Made by a program: the position numbers and the translations under genes
Shown here: piece by piece, positions 6,625 to 6,809 of the stretch
Layout of the letters: every line of letters starts with the position of its first letter
Numbering within the stretch: position 1 is the stretch's first letter
DNA from: Planctomycetaceae bacterium
Lineage (GTDB): Bacteria; Planctomycetota; Planctomycetia; Pirellulales; Thermoguttaceae
Length of the DNA stretch: 6,809 nt
Reading direction: 5' to 3'
Assembly (NCBI GenBank): GCA_031259095.1
Contig: JAIRLW010000337.1
Location: 1-6,809 of the forward strand
Notes under the pieces: model-generated
What the model saw: the letters and a program-made list of their open reading frames with translations, nothing else
The model's database searches: none
What the model was told of the DNA's origin: nothing

Positions 6625-6809
6625 ATGCCTAATCATCTTCACGCACACAGTATTGCCGATCTTGACGAGGTTCAACTTGATTTGGGACGTCGTGAGCGGT
6701 GTGGTTTTCCTGAAGTGATTTATGGCGAAGGAAAAACCAAAGAAACTATTTTAAAGATTTTCCGTTCCCTGAAAGAGCATGGACTTGACGGATTCGCAAC
6801 ACGAATTGA
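6625..6809 (+). CDS. larB: LarB, nickel-pincer cofactor biosynthesis protein (5' part only)
   Basis: The first 61 codons are present and the gene runs off the window end. LarB is a PurE-like (AIR carboxylase family) enzyme. It carboxylates the pyridinium ring of nicotinic acid adenine dinucleotide and releases AMP, the first step towards the nickel-pincer nucleotide cofactor of lactate racemase and related enzymes. The recognisable N-terminal signature is DLDEVQLDLGRRERCGFPEV (residues 12-31) followed by YGEGKTKETI (33-42) and FATRI (57-61). The catalytic PurE-like core would lie beyond the window. The start is ATG 6625, since an in-frame stop at 6607 rules out a longer form. The N-terminus is therefore shorter than in lactobacillal LarB, which has an extra helical stretch. 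No Shine-Dalgarno is seen. Partner genes larC and larE, if present, must lie outside. Confidence 0.88.
   Translation, partial: MPNHLHAHSIADLDEVQLDLGRRERCGFPEVIYGEGKTKETILKIFRSLKEHGLDGFATRI

Noticed and set aside
4582..6809. A functional link between the purine phosphorylase and the PurE-like LarB as a purine operon
   Set aside because: LarB is only a fold relative of PurE. About 1.2 kb with an accessory gene, a pseudogene and repeats separates the two.

Overview
The window reads as a moderate-GC bacterial chromosome segment with AT-rich, repeat-laden intergenic DNA. I infer an uncultured, possibly gut-associated member of the Planctomycetota or a relative. The grounds are the gene mix, the near absence of Shine-Dalgarno sequences and the intergenic repeat style. 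No rRNA or other marker gene is present to confirm this.

All genes seen lie on the + strand. Positions 1-383 are non-coding and hold two facing clusters of a degenerate 9-bp repeat. Positions 384-3857 encode one 1157-residue multidomain enzyme: a fatty acyl-AMP ligase (FAAL), an acyl carrier protein (ACP) and a PLP-dependent alpha-oxoamine synthase of the BioF/serine palmitoyltransferase type. Positions 3858-4581 are a 724-bp gene-free gap. It contains a hairpin, a third 9-bp repeat cluster, a composite element of about 230 bp with nested inverted repeats, and a 13-bp tandem repeat directly before the next gene. Positions 4582-5412 encode a trimeric-type purine nucleoside phosphorylase. It is followed after 15 bp by an A-rich 205-residue protein (5428-6045) that joins a winged-helix-like N-terminus to a PD-(D/E)XK-type nuclease domain. 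Positions 6046-6343 are AT-rich and end in a run of four small hairpins. These precede a short ORF (6344-6565) whose start resembles DUF433 antitoxin-like proteins and whose end does not, so it is probably a decayed gene. The window closes inside the 5' end of larB (6625 onward).

The most interesting gene is the first. It appears able to activate a free fatty acid as acyl-AMP, load it on its own carrier domain, and condense it with an amino acid to give an alpha-amino ketone (a sphingoid-base-like or signal-like lipid) without CoA. The other genes are probably unrelated in function: purine salvage, an accessory nuclease, a toxin-antitoxin remnant and nickel-pincer cofactor synthesis. The second half of the window has the look of a locus that accumulates small mobile or structured DNA.
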